DNA of 64,000 bases from an uncultured Caldilineaceae bacterium (lineage in GTDB: Bacteria; Chloroflexota; Anaerolineae; Caldilineales; Caldilineaceae): the NCBI GenBank assembly GCA_951813625.1, contig CATOTS010000001.1:167928-231927 (forward strand). Direction: 5' to 3'. A program made the translations under genes and the position numbers. Positions 35,232-43,929 of the stretch are shown piece after piece. The notes below the pieces were generated by a model, which ran no database searches, had not been told where the DNA came from, and worked only from the letters and a program-made list of their open reading frames with translations. The first letter of the stretch is position 1; every line of letters starts with the position of its first letter.

Positions 35232-36275
35232 TCAAGGGAACGGGACGAATTCTACCAGATGGCTACTTCCTTCGCTATCGAGCTTGAAGATTGCGAGATT
35301 CGGCGCGACTGACGGTCTTGCTGTTCCGTCGATCTGCTCCAGGGCGTGCTGGGTTGCGACGTAAACGGCAAATGAGGTAGGCGATGCCGTACGATGCGCT
35401 GCCGCCCAGTCCAAGTAGAGTTCTTGGCTGATGCTGCCGTCGAAGGCGATTCCCCAAAAGACGGGGCCTAGCGTTTCTTCATCCAGATGTTCCGACAACA
35501 AGTGAAAGAAGACAGGATCGCCGCCAATAGGTGTAGTCCAGAATGGAATGGTGCGGCTGTGAGGCCGGAGACGGGCCAAGAAGGCAGCGCCGGCAGGCGC
35601 GCCGCCGAGCCACAGTACGCCATCCATTGAGGCAGCAGCTTTGCCTTCGTTGTCCGATGAAACGGAATCAATTCCACGAACTGATCTTTCATCGGCGGAC
35701 AGATGGGGCCAGTGTTCATTGCGACCTGCTTGGGCGATGTGGCGGCCGTCGATTCGTGACAAGATAGCGTACGCCAGGGCGTGTTCCTCAGCTGGCGAAC
35801 TCGGAGCAAGTGGAAGATGCCATGGAACGTTGGCGGCGGCGACGAGTTCTGCGACTGCTGCAACCTGCGGCGATTGCAATGGGCCGATTACGGCTGCTAC
35901 GCTGCCGTCGCGCAAGAGTTTGGCGGCTGCGCGGCGTGCTTGTTCCGGGTCGGCCGATGTATCGAGAGCGAGCGGCAAGACTTCGACATTGGACGGCGGA
36001 TGGTCTGCCAGGGCGGCGCGCATTGCCGCCAGCGCTGCATAACCACTCTCGCGGTACAGCCCTTCGAAGGGCGCCAGAAGTCCGATTTTAACAACGGGTC
36101 GGGTGGAAGTGCAGGCAGAGAGCAACAGGCCGAATAGCAGGCAGGAGCAGACGGCGGTGGTGGAGGCCGCAATGGCTCCGCCAGAACTGCCGGCTGTCGA
36201 GTACGGAGCAGTTGCGGAGGAGACGATATTATTTCTCAAGCGCCGCAGTAGAAGGCGGCTGGAATCACTCAACAA
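35232..36275 (-). CDS. Orphan periplasmic-binding-type lipoprotein (Peripla_BP_6)
   Basis: A 347-residue exported protein with a lipobox (LLLSAC, Cys at about 54). The fold is that of branched-chain amino acid ABC receptor proteins: VKIGLLAPFEGLYRESGYAA, then AAVIGPLQSPQVAAVAELV and a second lobe. It is TTG-initiated and starts 29 bases after mltG. No permease or ATPase genes are nearby, so it may be a sensor or an activator of cell wall synthesis, as LpoA-type proteins with this fold are. That is an inference from location. Confidence 0.75.
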   Translation of the reverse strand: MLSDSSRLLLRRLRNNIVSSATAPYSTAGSSGGAIAASTTAVCSCLLFGLLLSACTSTRPVVKIGLLAPFEGLYRESGYAALAAMRAALADHPPSNVEVLPLALDTSADPEQARRAAAKLLRDGSVAAVIGPLQSPQVAAVAELVAAANVPWHLPLAPSSPAEEHALAYAILSRIDGRHIAQAGRNEHWPHLSADERSVRGIDSVSSDNEGKAAASMDGVLWLGGAPAGAAFLARLRPHSRTIPFWTTPIGGDPVFFHLLSEHLDEETLGPVFWGIAFDGSISQELYLDWAAAHRTASPTSFAVYVATQHALEQIDGTARPSVAPNLAIFKLDSEGSSHLVEFVPFP

Positions 36276-36304
36276 CTGTCTACCGCCGGTTGGGGCTGGC
36301 CGGC

Positions 36305-37555
36305 TCAGGGCTGGTAGCCGTAGATGGAAAGATTTCGCTCGTGCTCTGCCAGCGTCTGCGCAAAGACGTGACGCCCATCTTCGCCGGTGGCAAGGAAAAA
36401 GCAGTAGAGCGACTGGTCAGGATTCCTGGTCGCTTCGATTGCGAGCAGGCCGGGGCTGGCGATAGGGCCGGGCGGGAGCCCTGGATGGAGGTAGGTATTG
36501 TATAAACTTTGCACCTGGGCGTACTCTTCGATGGATTGCGGCTTCCACCACCAGTTTCCGGTCGCGCCTTTAGCATATTGGACGGTCGGGTCGGCCTGAA
36601 GGTAGCGGCCTCCCACATCGGGACAGGCACTGTTGAGCCGGTTGAGATAGACGCTGGCGATCAGCGGGCGTTCGTCCTCCTGAACGGCCTCTCGTTCCAC
36701 GATAGAGGCCAGCGTGATCAGATTGTAGTCGCTGAGGCCGCTGCTGCCACCGATGAGGCCCTCGGTGCCGACGCGATTTTCGAAATTGTCCAGCATAGAG
36801 GCAAGAACGATTTCAGGCCCGCTTACGTTGACGGGGAATCTGTAGGTATCGGGGAAAAGGTAGCCTTCCAGCGACGCGCCGTTCGGGAGTTTTTGGAGGA
36901 AGTCGTATCTGGAAAAGAGGCCGAGGCCCTGGGGTTGACGGACGGCTGTGAGGAATCGTTCGCCGTCGATCACGAAATTTTCGGCCAGGCGCTCGGCGAT
37001 CTCCTCGGCGCGGAAGCCTTCGGGGATGGTGACCACTACCTCTTCGAAGCGGGCTTGTTGCAGCTCTTGTGCGATTTCCGGGATGGTCATCGAATCAGCC
37101 AGCATGAAGTTGCCTGCTTCGATGTTGCGGTCGAGGCCGTTCACGCGCAGGTAGAGATTGAAGAGTTCAGCGTCTCGGATGAAACCGGCGGAGGCGAGAC
37201 GGGCGGAGACGAAGCGTGCCGGTTCGCCGAGATTGATGGTGAAAGGACGGGGGCGGGGATCAGTCCCGACGGGAACCTGAAGTTGGTCCTCTTTTAGGCG
37301 CAGGTTCCAGGCCAAGATCTGGGCCTCTATGTTTTCCGGGGTCAGCGCATCCTCGCCGCGGTCGGGATCGATAAGGGCTTCCGACTGTTGTTCGACTGCC
37401 AGGAACTGCTCGGTCAAGTGGGCGTAAGCCACACTTCCCACACCCAAGAGTACGGCAAGGACCATGGCCAGGAAGGCGACCCGAATCAGGTTGAAGAGCG
37501 CCGATTCCCACTTATTCTGTCTATGTTTGCGGCGAATAGTCGTTTGCTTTGACAC
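36305..37555 (-). CDS. mltG: Endolytic murein transglycosylase MltG
   Basis: A YceG/MltG-family enzyme that cuts nascent peptidoglycan strands. One N-terminal membrane helix ([20 protein letters not shown]) follows a basic segment. The catalytic region has [20 protein letters not shown], with the presumed catalytic Glu, and [12 protein letters not shown]; the end [13 protein letters not shown] motif reads [21 protein letters not shown] 37555 gives a 416-residue protein beginning [10 protein letters not shown]; a longer frame to 37681 is less likely. It heads a minus-strand run with the binding lipoprotein and GT4 genes. Confidence 0.92.
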   Translation of the reverse strand: MSKQTTIRRKHRQNKWESALFNLIRVAFLAMVLAVLLGVGSVAYAHLTEQFLAVEQQSEALIDPDRGEDALTPENIEAQILAWNLRLKEDQLQVPVGTDPRPRPFTINLGEPARFVSARLASAGFIRDAELFNLYLRVNGLDRNIEAGNFMLADSMTIPEIAQELQQARFEEVVVTIPEGFRAEEIAERLAENFVIDGERFLTAVRQPQGLGLFSRYDFLQKLPNGASLEGYLFPDTYRFPVNVSGPEIVLASMLDNFENRVGTEGLIGGSSGLSDYNLITLASIVEREAVQEDERPLIASVYLNRLNSACPDVGGRYLQADPTVQYAKGATGNWWWKPQSIEEYAQVQSLYNTYLHPGLPPGPIASPGLLAIEATRNPDQSLYCFFLATGEDGRHVFAQTLAEHERNLSIYGYQP

Positions 37556-37711
37556 GATAGAACGCCCATGAAGATGGGCTGCCTGGAGGACTGCACCACA
37601 CGAGTGGGACGCCGCGGCCATTGTATCACCATGGCGATGGAGAACCAACGAAAGGGGGGCCTGGAATGGTTCCGCAGGCATGGGAGGCGAAGGCGTATTC
37701 TCCCGGATACT

Positions 37712-37740
37712 TTGGTCAGTCTGTGATCATCTGCTATGCT
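37712..37740 (+). promoter_or_regulatory. Promoter of the Amt-like gene
   Basis: TTGGTC (37712-37717) and TATGCT (37735-37740) are 17 bases apart, with TGC forming an extended -10 element. The leader would be about 50 bases. Confidence 0.5.
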
Positions 37741-37794
37741 AGGCTCAATTCTACGTGATTCATCTCGGTTGTCGCACGCGGGAACAGCAGATTC

Positions 37795-39294
37795 ATGGAC
37801 GATTCCTATCTCTGGCATTTGACAGCCAGCGGCCTTGCCTTTTTGGTGCCCGCAGGCCTGTTGCTGGTTGCGGCGAGCGGCCTGCGACCGCAGCGGGCAT
37901 GGGACGCGGCACTGGGTGGACTGGCGGCCTTTTGCCTGGGCTGCGTGGGCTACTGGGCAGTCGGGTTTGCGTTTCAGTTCGGAAGCGTGGGATTTCTCTA
38001 CAGCGAGAATCCGGAGCTTGCCGGGCTGGTGCGGGGATGGATTCCTCTGCCTGAGGGATGGGGAATCGGTTGGATTGCGGCAGGGCTGGAGGGGTGGTTT
38101 CTGACGGGACCGGCGGCAACGCCGGCGGCGCTTGGCCTGTTTGTAGCGCATGCGCCGTGGGCGATGGCAGCGGCGATGCTGCCGGTTGTGGCGCTTCGGG
38201 GCCGCGCACCGATGTTGGCAACCCTGGTCGTCGCGCTGCTGGTCGGCGGGTTTGTCTATCCGCTGGCGGGGAATTGGATTCAAGGGGGCGGTTGGCTGGG
38301 AGGATTGGGGAGGAACCTCGGATTGGGGCACGGGCTGGTCGATTTTGGGGGAGCTGGCTCTGTTTTTCTGGTGGCTGCGTCGGCAACGATGGCTGCACTG
38401 CTGGTTTGGGTCCCTGCCCGCAGGCCGCAGGCACTGTCGGACCCGGAACTTCCGACGGTCCACTTGCCTCTGTTGGCGGTTACCGGCGCCCTGTTTGTCA
38501 TGGTCGGCGTGTTGGGGTGGGTATGGGCGAGCCCGGTGCAGCAGTTGGCAATTGGGCCGTTCATAGGGATGCGTTCGGCGGTCAACGGCCTGCTCTATGC
38601 GGCGGGGGGCGTTACGATTCCTTTGCTCTATACATGGTTCGTTAAGGGGACGAACGATCCTGGGATGAGTGCGCGAGGACTAGTGGCGGGTGTGGTTGCC
38701 GGATTGGCGGTAGGCCCATTTGGCGGGCCCGCGGCCGCGCTGGTGATCGGCCTGCTGGCCGGGGGAAGCGTGCCATTCATCACTTTTGCCCTGAACAGGG
38801 TGTTTCGCCTGGACGACAGCGCCGGCGTTGTCGCCACGGCGGGGTTGCCGGCAGCGATCGGACTCCTGTGCGTGGGGATCTTCGCTGACGGAGCGGCAGG
38901 CGCGGGATGGCAACAGATCGGGGCTGAGAGCTATCTTGGCGTTACGGGCCAGGGGGTAACGGGTCTGCTGGCGGCACAGGGGTTTCAGAGCGATTTCCCG
39001 GGTCAGATCCAGGCACAGATTATCGGCATCGCCGGTCTGAGCTTATGGGGTTTCTTCTCTGCGAGTCTGATCTGCGTGCCATTGGGCCTTGTGTTCAAGG
39101 GAATTGAGCGGGCAATGCGGGACGTGGAGCCTGCGGTCGAACGGCCGCCGGTCCAAGAGCCGTCGCGACGAGAAGAGTCGCGTCCGTGGAGGGAGGCGGC
39201 GGCGCAGGCTCCGAGGGAAAGTGCATCGATTGCGCAAGAGATGGCTGCGCCAAGAGTCGCGGAGATGGCTGCGGACGAACCGCGCCTTTCGTAG
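37795..39294 (+). CDS. Amt/Rh-family channel-like protein lacking the twin histidines
   Basis: A 499-residue polytopic protein with about eleven membrane helices and the overall Amt layout. The first motif (D183-FGGAGSVF191) aligns with DFAGGTVVH of E. coli AmtB, placing Phe where His168 is. The second (DDSAGVVATAG, Ala349) aligns with DDPCDVFGVHG, placing Ala where His318 is. The twin-His pore that conducts ammonia is thus absent. The C-terminal 80 residues are a hydrophilic Arg/Glu-rich tail. No GlnK gene is adjacent. Whether it conducts ammonium, another solute or acts as a sensor is open. Confidence 0.8.
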   Translation: MDDSYLWHLTASGLAFLVPAGLLLVAASGLRPQRAWDAALGGLAAFCLGCVGYWAVGFAFQFGSVGFLYSENPELAGLVRGWIPLPEGWGIGWIAAGLEGWFLTGPAATPAALGLFVAHAPWAMAAAMLPVVALRGRAPMLATLVVALLVGGFVYPLAGNWIQGGGWLGGLGRNLGLGHGLVDFGGAGSVFLVAASATMAALLVWVPARRPQALSDPELPTVHLPLLAVTGALFVMVGVLGWVWASPVQQLAIGPFIGMRSAVNGLLYAAGGVTIPLLYTWFVKGTNDPGMSARGLVAGVVAGLAVGPFGGPAAALVIGLLAGGSVPFITFALNRVFRLDDSAGVVATAGLPAAIGLLCVGIFADGAAGAGWQQIGAESYLGVTGQGVTGLLAAQGFQSDFPGQIQAQIIGIAGLSLWGFFSASLICVPLGLVFKGIERAMRDVEPAVERPPVQEPSRREESRPWREAAAQAPRESASIAQEMAAPRVAEMAADEPRLS

Positions 39295-39296
39295 GG

Positions 39297-39905
39297 CTAC
39301 TGCGAATCGAAACGTAAGGGGCAGCGGGCCAAAGTGGAGTATCGCGGTCCACCTTCTCCCAGCACGCTGCGAATGAAGTAGAGGTCTCTGACGCTCCAGT
39401 GGAATTCCAACTGGGGCGTTTCTTGTGCGGCTGCCCGGCGCAACTGCTCTGACGCTGTACGGAGCGCTGAACGCGGGGCGTTCCGTCTGGAACGCGCCAG
39501 CGTAACGTGGGGCGAGAAGGGTTGTTTGTCGGCACCAAAGCCCAGTTGGGTGGCGAACGATTCAACTTCTGATTGCACAGCGTGCAAAGCAACTGCGTTA
39601 CCTTCGATTCCCACCCATAGAACTCGCAGGTTTTTCCACGAGCGAAAGCATCCGAGCCGGGAGAGGGAGAGGGTGAACGGTTGGTGGGCAGCTGCGAGCC
39701 CAGCCAGCCCTTCCTGAATGAGCCGACGCTGCTGCGCTTGCGTCTCGCCAAGAAAGCGCAGGGTCAGATGCAGGTTGTCTGTGTTCGTCCAGCGCAAGAC
39801 GGGCGGCAGATCGAGTTTTTCCAAAAGGTCGCGCAGCCGCTGCTGTTCGGCTCGCAACCCCTGTTTCACTTCAGATGGAATCTCAATTGCGATGAAAGTG
39901 CGCAT
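39297..39905 (-). CDS. thpR: RNA 2',3'-cyclic phosphodiesterase (2H / LigT family)
   Basis: A 202-residue 2H phosphoesterase. The two catalytic His-x-Thr motifs are HLTL (His46) and HVTL (His133). The N-terminus MRTFIAIEIPSEV matches the family. It opens 2',3'-cyclic phosphates in RNA; the ligase activity of early reports is secondary. Its end meets the end of the Amt-like gene (2 bases apart). Confidence 0.93.
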   Translation of the reverse strand: MRTFIAIEIPSEVKQGLRAEQQRLRDLLEKLDLPPVLRWTNTDNLHLTLRFLGETQAQQRRLIQEGLAGLAAAHQPFTLSLSRLGCFRSWKNLRVLWVGIEGNAVALHAVQSEVESFATQLGFGADKQPFSPHVTLARSRRNAPRSALRTASEQLRRAAAQETPQLEFHWSVRDLYFIRSVLGEGGPRYSTLARCPLRFDSQ

Positions 39906-39949
39906 GGACGGTTGGTCGATATTCAGGCCGGAAAGAAGGCCTGGGCAAC

Positions 39950-40630
39950 TCAGCGCAGCAAGGCCTTCAGATCGGCGGTCAGCTCTTCCGCTGTCACCTC
40001 GGCGCTGAAAAGCCCGAGCCAGTTGCCCTCGCGGTCGATGAGAAATACGCGGGAGGTATGGTCAAGCAGATAGTAATCATCGGCAAGACTGCTGCCTTCC
40101 GGGGGTTCGACAAAGAGGCCATAGGCAGTTTTGAGTGCGTCCAACGCTGTTTCGGTGACGCGGACGCCGATAAACTGAGGATGAAAAGCCTTGACGTAAG
40201 GCTCGATGCGGGCGAGGTTGTCGCGCTGCGGATCGAGCGTGACAAATACGAGCTGCAAGCCGGCGGCGATTGCGGGCGCGTCCCTGGCTAAGGCAAGTTT
40301 TGCCTCGGCCATTTCCATCATTGTCAGGGGACAGACATCCGGGCAAAAGGTGTAGCCGAAGAACAGAAGGACAGGGCCATCTTTGAGATGAGCTAGTTGA
40401 AAAGGTGTGCCGTCGTAGTTCTGGCCCTGAATCGGCGGGGCCGGTTCCACGTCTTCGAAAACCGTACCGGAATAGTGATGCTGGCGACAGGCGGTGAGGG
40501 TCAGCAGCAGGACGGCCAGGACGGCGCACAGATCCAGGCGAATTTTGGGCAAAGCTCGCGAGACGGAACGTTTGAGCGTTGTCGTTTGGATCCAGTTTAA
40601 GACGATTCTTTCTGACGGCGGACGCTGCAT
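39950..40630 (-). CDS. SCO1/SenC-type copper protein
   Basis: A 226-residue lipoprotein-like protein. The hydrophobic segment ends in LLLTLTACRQ, a lipobox. The thioredoxin-like domain has the copper CxxxC motif in YTFCPDVCPLTM and the distal His in LLDHTSRVFLID. SCO proteins deliver copper to the CuA site of cytochrome oxidase, which fits the ctaG gene at 22-23 kb. ATG 40630 was chosen because GAGGA lies 8 bases upstream; ATG at 40648 and 40714 are also in frame. Confidence 0.92.
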   Translation of the reverse strand: MQRPPSERIVLNWIQTTTLKRSVSRALPKIRLDLCAVLAVLLLTLTACRQHHYSGTVFEDVEPAPPIQGQNYDGTPFQLAHLKDGPVLLFFGYTFCPDVCPLTMMEMAEAKLALARDAPAIAAGLQLVFVTLDPQRDNLARIEPYVKAFHPQFIGVRVTETALDALKTAYGLFVEPPEGSSLADDYYLLDHTSRVFLIDREGNWLGLFSAEVTAEELTADLKALLR

Positions 40631-40830
40631 CTTTGAGTCCTCATACATAGGCCAAGGCGAGACCGGGCAGTCTGGTCTGTTCGGTCTCGCTGCGTGCAAT
40701 TCGATGGCCGCCATTTTAGCATAGGCAGTTTTTGCTTTGACAGTAACGGCAAGGCTTTCGAGTTTTCAGTTTCGAGCTTTTGGGTTTTCAGTCCTTCGTT
40801 TTAGGTGGGAAGTTGCGGTCCTGAGGCGGG

Positions 40831-41090
40831 GCAGGGCAATCGCATTTAATCTTGTCGACCATTTCCGCCGGGATTTCGAACAAGAAAATGTGAAAATGAG
40901 TATGAATCGCTGTCGGTCTGCCAATCAGTAACGAGAATCAGCCACAACAGAGGCTATCAGTCGTCAAATTCAGTCAGCTTCTAATCCTGGGAGCCACCTT
41001 TTGTAGAGTCTTAGGCCTCTGAACCCGACCCGAGTGAGATTGCGGCATCATTTCGATGCTTTAACCCGATTTGGTTGCAATTGCCCTGGG
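40831..41090 (+). repeat. Long direct repeat, copy 1
   Basis: This copy matches 42081-42337 in the same orientation over its whole length with scattered differences and small indels. Identical blocks include CCGCCGGGATTTCGAACAAG, AGTCGTCAAATTCAGTCAGC and GAACCCGACCCGAGTGAGAT. It contains a small conserved hairpin GCATC-ATTTC-GATGC. Confidence 0.85.
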
Positions 41091-42080
41091 TAAGGTCCAC
41101 GGGTGGCCCGGACGGCGACCGGTTTTGTCCGCATCAGACGCCGATTCGGGGAAAGGTAGGGTATCGAAAGGGTATCGGATGGCATGATTTGTCCAGAAAG
41201 GCCTGAAAATAAATTTTTCTTTTGGGCTCTCGTGACAGGATGTCTTGGGTGAATCTTGTGACAGGAGAGGGATGTTGTCGTTTTGTGAACCTTTTTGGCG
41301 CATCTGTAACCGTTGACTGTGCAAATGAAGGCGCAGTGGCAGGACAGCTGGCCGGTTTTGGAGGGTGCGGCGGACTCTTCGTGACAGGACATAGATCTGT
41401 GTGTACGGTGTCGGCATGCGCGACGGCCTGAAAGTTTCTCAGGATGGGTATGCGCAGGCGCTGCGTTCAGTTGTGTGATGGCAGCATAGCACGTTTTCGC
41501 GGTTCTTGCTCGGAAGGGGGGAATCGTCACTTCAGTGGCCGGTGGCTAGGGGCCGGTTATTTTCGGCGGGCGCGGGTTGGCTCGCGGGGAGAGAGGGGCT
41601 GCGCGGCGGGAGGGAGAGGGGAGGGGGTTGGCAGCGCGTGCTGTGTAAGGGAGAAGGCCCGAAGAAGAGGAGGGGGAGGCCCAGTCATACGAAGCGTGAT
41701 TCTCTTGATTTCAGCAAGGTATTTCAAGCGAATTCACAGAGAGAGGTACTGTCGTTGCCGGCTGGCCTTTCTCCTAGTGCAGGCTTTCGATTTTGCGAAC
41801 CGTGTCAGGTTTTAGCAGCGCGTCGCCGCATAGGGAACGGATGTTGGCGGGAACGTGGTCGATGACGATGATCTGGCCCTTGTGACGGACTGTATTCATG
41901 ATTGTGGCTGCTTCGAACTCTCCGGGACTGCCTTCAATGCTGCAGTTCGCTGTGACTATCTCTGTTGGTCTGGTGTAACCAAAATAGGTGGATTACCTCC
42001 TGTAGCGGACGACCTCAAACGGTTCTTTGTGGTCTTGAAGTGAGTTTCTGCAATCGCAACGTCCTGGAAGGGCCCTATGC

Positions 42081-42337
42081 TCAGGGCGACTGCATCTAAA
42101 CTTGCAGACCGATTCCGCCGGGATTTCGAACAAGAGAATATGAATATAAGCGGGAGTCGCTGTCAGTCTGCCAACCAATAGCGAGAATTCGCCACAACAA
42201 AGGCTGTTAGTCGTCAAATTCAGTCAGCTTTTGATCCCGGGAGCCACCTATTTTACCGTTATAGGTGTGAACCCGACCCGAGTGAGATTACGGCATCTTT
42301 TCGATGCTTTAACCCAAATTGGATGCAATCGCCCTGA
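42081..42337 (+). repeat. Long direct repeat, copy 2
   Basis: This is the second copy of the ~257-bp repeat. The hairpin GCATC-TTTTC-GATGC is retained, with changes only in the loop. Downstream, CCTGAGAGGCGGGG resembles CCTGAGGCGGGG just upstream of copy 1, hinting that the array was once tandem. Confidence 0.85.
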
Positions 42338-42494
42338 GAGGCGGGGTTATTGCGCTTAACATGGCGGCGTGAGGCGTCTGCCAGCGAGAAATCGATGATT
42401 GGCCGACCATGTTTTCGGGTTATGCGAATATGGGACGCCCGGGGAATTCAGGGATGGACTGGCGGCATCAGGATTCCCGATTATCGCCGGGAAA

Positions 42495-42523
42495 TTGACG
42501 CAAGCGCAGGCGCGTGCTAATGT
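42495..42523 (+). promoter_or_regulatory. glyA promoter
   Basis: TTGACG (42495-42500) and TAATGT (42518-42523) are 17 bases apart, and TGC forms an extended -10 element. The start near 42530 gives a leader of about 60 bases. Confidence 0.6.
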
Positions 42524-42591
42524 TTACTCTCGGCGCGAGGTAGGATGCAGCCGGTCGCCGACTGCATGGACTGAGTGAGGAGGGTTCAGCG

Positions 42592-43908
42592 ATGAGCGAG
42601 GTTTCGAAGGTGGTTCAGGAGGTTGACATCCGCCTGCCCGCCTGGACAGAGCAGCCGGATCCCCGGCAGGTTTTGCGGGAGAGCGATCCTGAGATATACG
42701 GAGCGATTGAGCTGGAGCGTCAACGGCAAACGGACGGAATCGAGTTGATCGCAAGCGAGAACTATGTCTTTCCGGAGGTGCTGGCGGCGGCGGGGAGCGT
42801 CTTGACGAACAAGTACGCCGAAGGCTATCCAGGACGGCGGTACTACGGCGGCTGTCAGTACGTGGATATTGCCGAGAAGATTGCGATCGAGAGGGCTGAG
42901 GCGCTATTCGGCGCGGAAAGTGCCAATGTGCAGCCGCATTCGGGCGCGCAGGCAAACGCGGCGGTATACATGGCGCTGCTTGAGCCTGGCGACACGGTCC
43001 TGGCGATGAAGCTGGACCACGGCGGCCACTTGAGTCATGGCTTTCACCTTAACAGCTCGGGGCACTACTATAACTTTGTCCACTACGGACTGAGCCCCGA
43101 AACGGAACAGATTGACTACGATACAATTCGACGGATGGCGGCGGAGCAGAGGCCAAAGTTGCTGCTGGTGGGGGCGAGCGCGTATCCGCGCCATTTCGAT
43201 TATCCTTTGCTGCGCGAGATTGCGGACGAGGCGGGCTGTTTGCTGATGATGGACATGGCGCATGTAGCCGGACTGATTGCAACGGGGCTGCACCCGGACC
43301 CGGTGCCCTATTGCGACGTTGTTACAACCACGACGCACAAGACATTGCGGGGCCCGCGCGGGGGCCTCATCCTGTGCAAGAAAGAACTGTCGAGGGCGAT
43401 CAACCGGGCGGTTTTCCCCGGCATGCAGGGAGGGCCGCTGATGCACATCATTGCGGCCAAAGCGATAGGCTTCAAGCTGGCGAAAGAGACGTCGTTCAAG
43501 AGGTATCAGCAGCAGGTGCTGGACAATGCGCAGGTACTGAGCCGGACTCTGCAGCGCGAGGGCCTGCGCGTCGTCTCGGGCGGGACGGACAATCATTTGC
43601 TGCTGGTCGACCTGGACAGCCTGGGCGAGGAAGAGGTCAACGGCAAGGTCGTGGAGACGGCGCTTGACAACGCCGCGATCCACTGCAATAAGAACATGAT
43701 TCCGTTCGACCGGCGCAAGGCGATGGTGACGAGCGGCATCCGCCTGGGAACGCCGGCTGCCACGACGCGGGGGATGAAGGAGGCGGAATTTGAACAGATT
43801 GGGCGATGGATTGCGAACATAGCGAAGAGTCCGGAAGAATCGGGACTGCAGGAGCAGGTGCGGAGCGAGGTGCTGGAAATGGTGCAGGCGTTTCCGACGC
43901 CGGCGTGA
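42592..43908 (+). CDS. glyA: Serine hydroxymethyltransferase
   Basis: GlyA converts serine and tetrahydrofolate to glycine and methylenetetrahydrofolate, the donor used by TrmFO among others. The 438-residue protein has [35 protein letters not shown], and the PLP lysine in [14 protein letters not shown]. The N-terminus is about 20 residues longer than in E. coli. GGAGGG lies 9 bases upstream of ATG. It is followed by radA 21 bases later. Confidence 0.97.
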   Translation: MSEVSKVVQEVDIRLPAWTEQPDPRQVLRESDPEIYGAIELERQRQTDGIELIASENYVFPEVLAAAGSVLTNKYAEGYPGRRYYGGCQYVDIAEKIAIERAEALFGAESANVQPHSGAQANAAVYMALLEPGDTVLAMKLDHGGHLSHGFHLNSSGHYYNFVHYGLSPETEQIDYDTIRRMAAEQRPKLLLVGASAYPRHFDYPLLREIADEAGCLLMMDMAHVAGLIATGLHPDPVPYCDVVTTTTHKTLRGPRGGLILCKKELSRAINRAVFPGMQGGPLMHIIAAKAIGFKLAKETSFKRYQQQVLDNAQVLSRTLQREGLRVVSGGTDNHLLLVDLDSLGEEEVNGKVVETALDNAAIHCNKNMIPFDRRKAMVTSGIRLGTPAATTRGMKEAEFEQIGRWIANIAKSPEESGLQEQVRSEVLEMVQAFPTPA

Positions 43909-43929
43909 TGGAGCCAGAGGAAAGCGCGC

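Larger units (their letters stand above)
40631..42591. other. Gene-free 1.96-kb region between SCO and glyA
   Basis: No coding sequence is supported here: the open frames lack ribosome sites, families and consistent codon bias. The stretch holds two copies of a ~257-bp direct repeat (40831-41090 and 42081-42337), several GTGACAGGA motifs (41232, 41258, 41381), a GA-rich tract at 41580-41690 with a GTGGCCGGTGGC step before it, and the glyA promoter at the end. The base composition is lower in GC than the surrounding genes in places. Confidence 0.7.

Noticed and set aside
41048..41530. A 160-residue Cys/His-rich minus-strand frame in the gene-free region
   Set aside because: The repeated SCH triplets come from the GTGACAGGA motifs; no family, no start site, and it runs into the long direct repeat.
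40831..42337. CRISPR array suggested by repeated blocks
   Set aside because: The repeated units are about 257 bp, only two are present, they are diverged, and there are no regular short repeats, spacers or cas genes.
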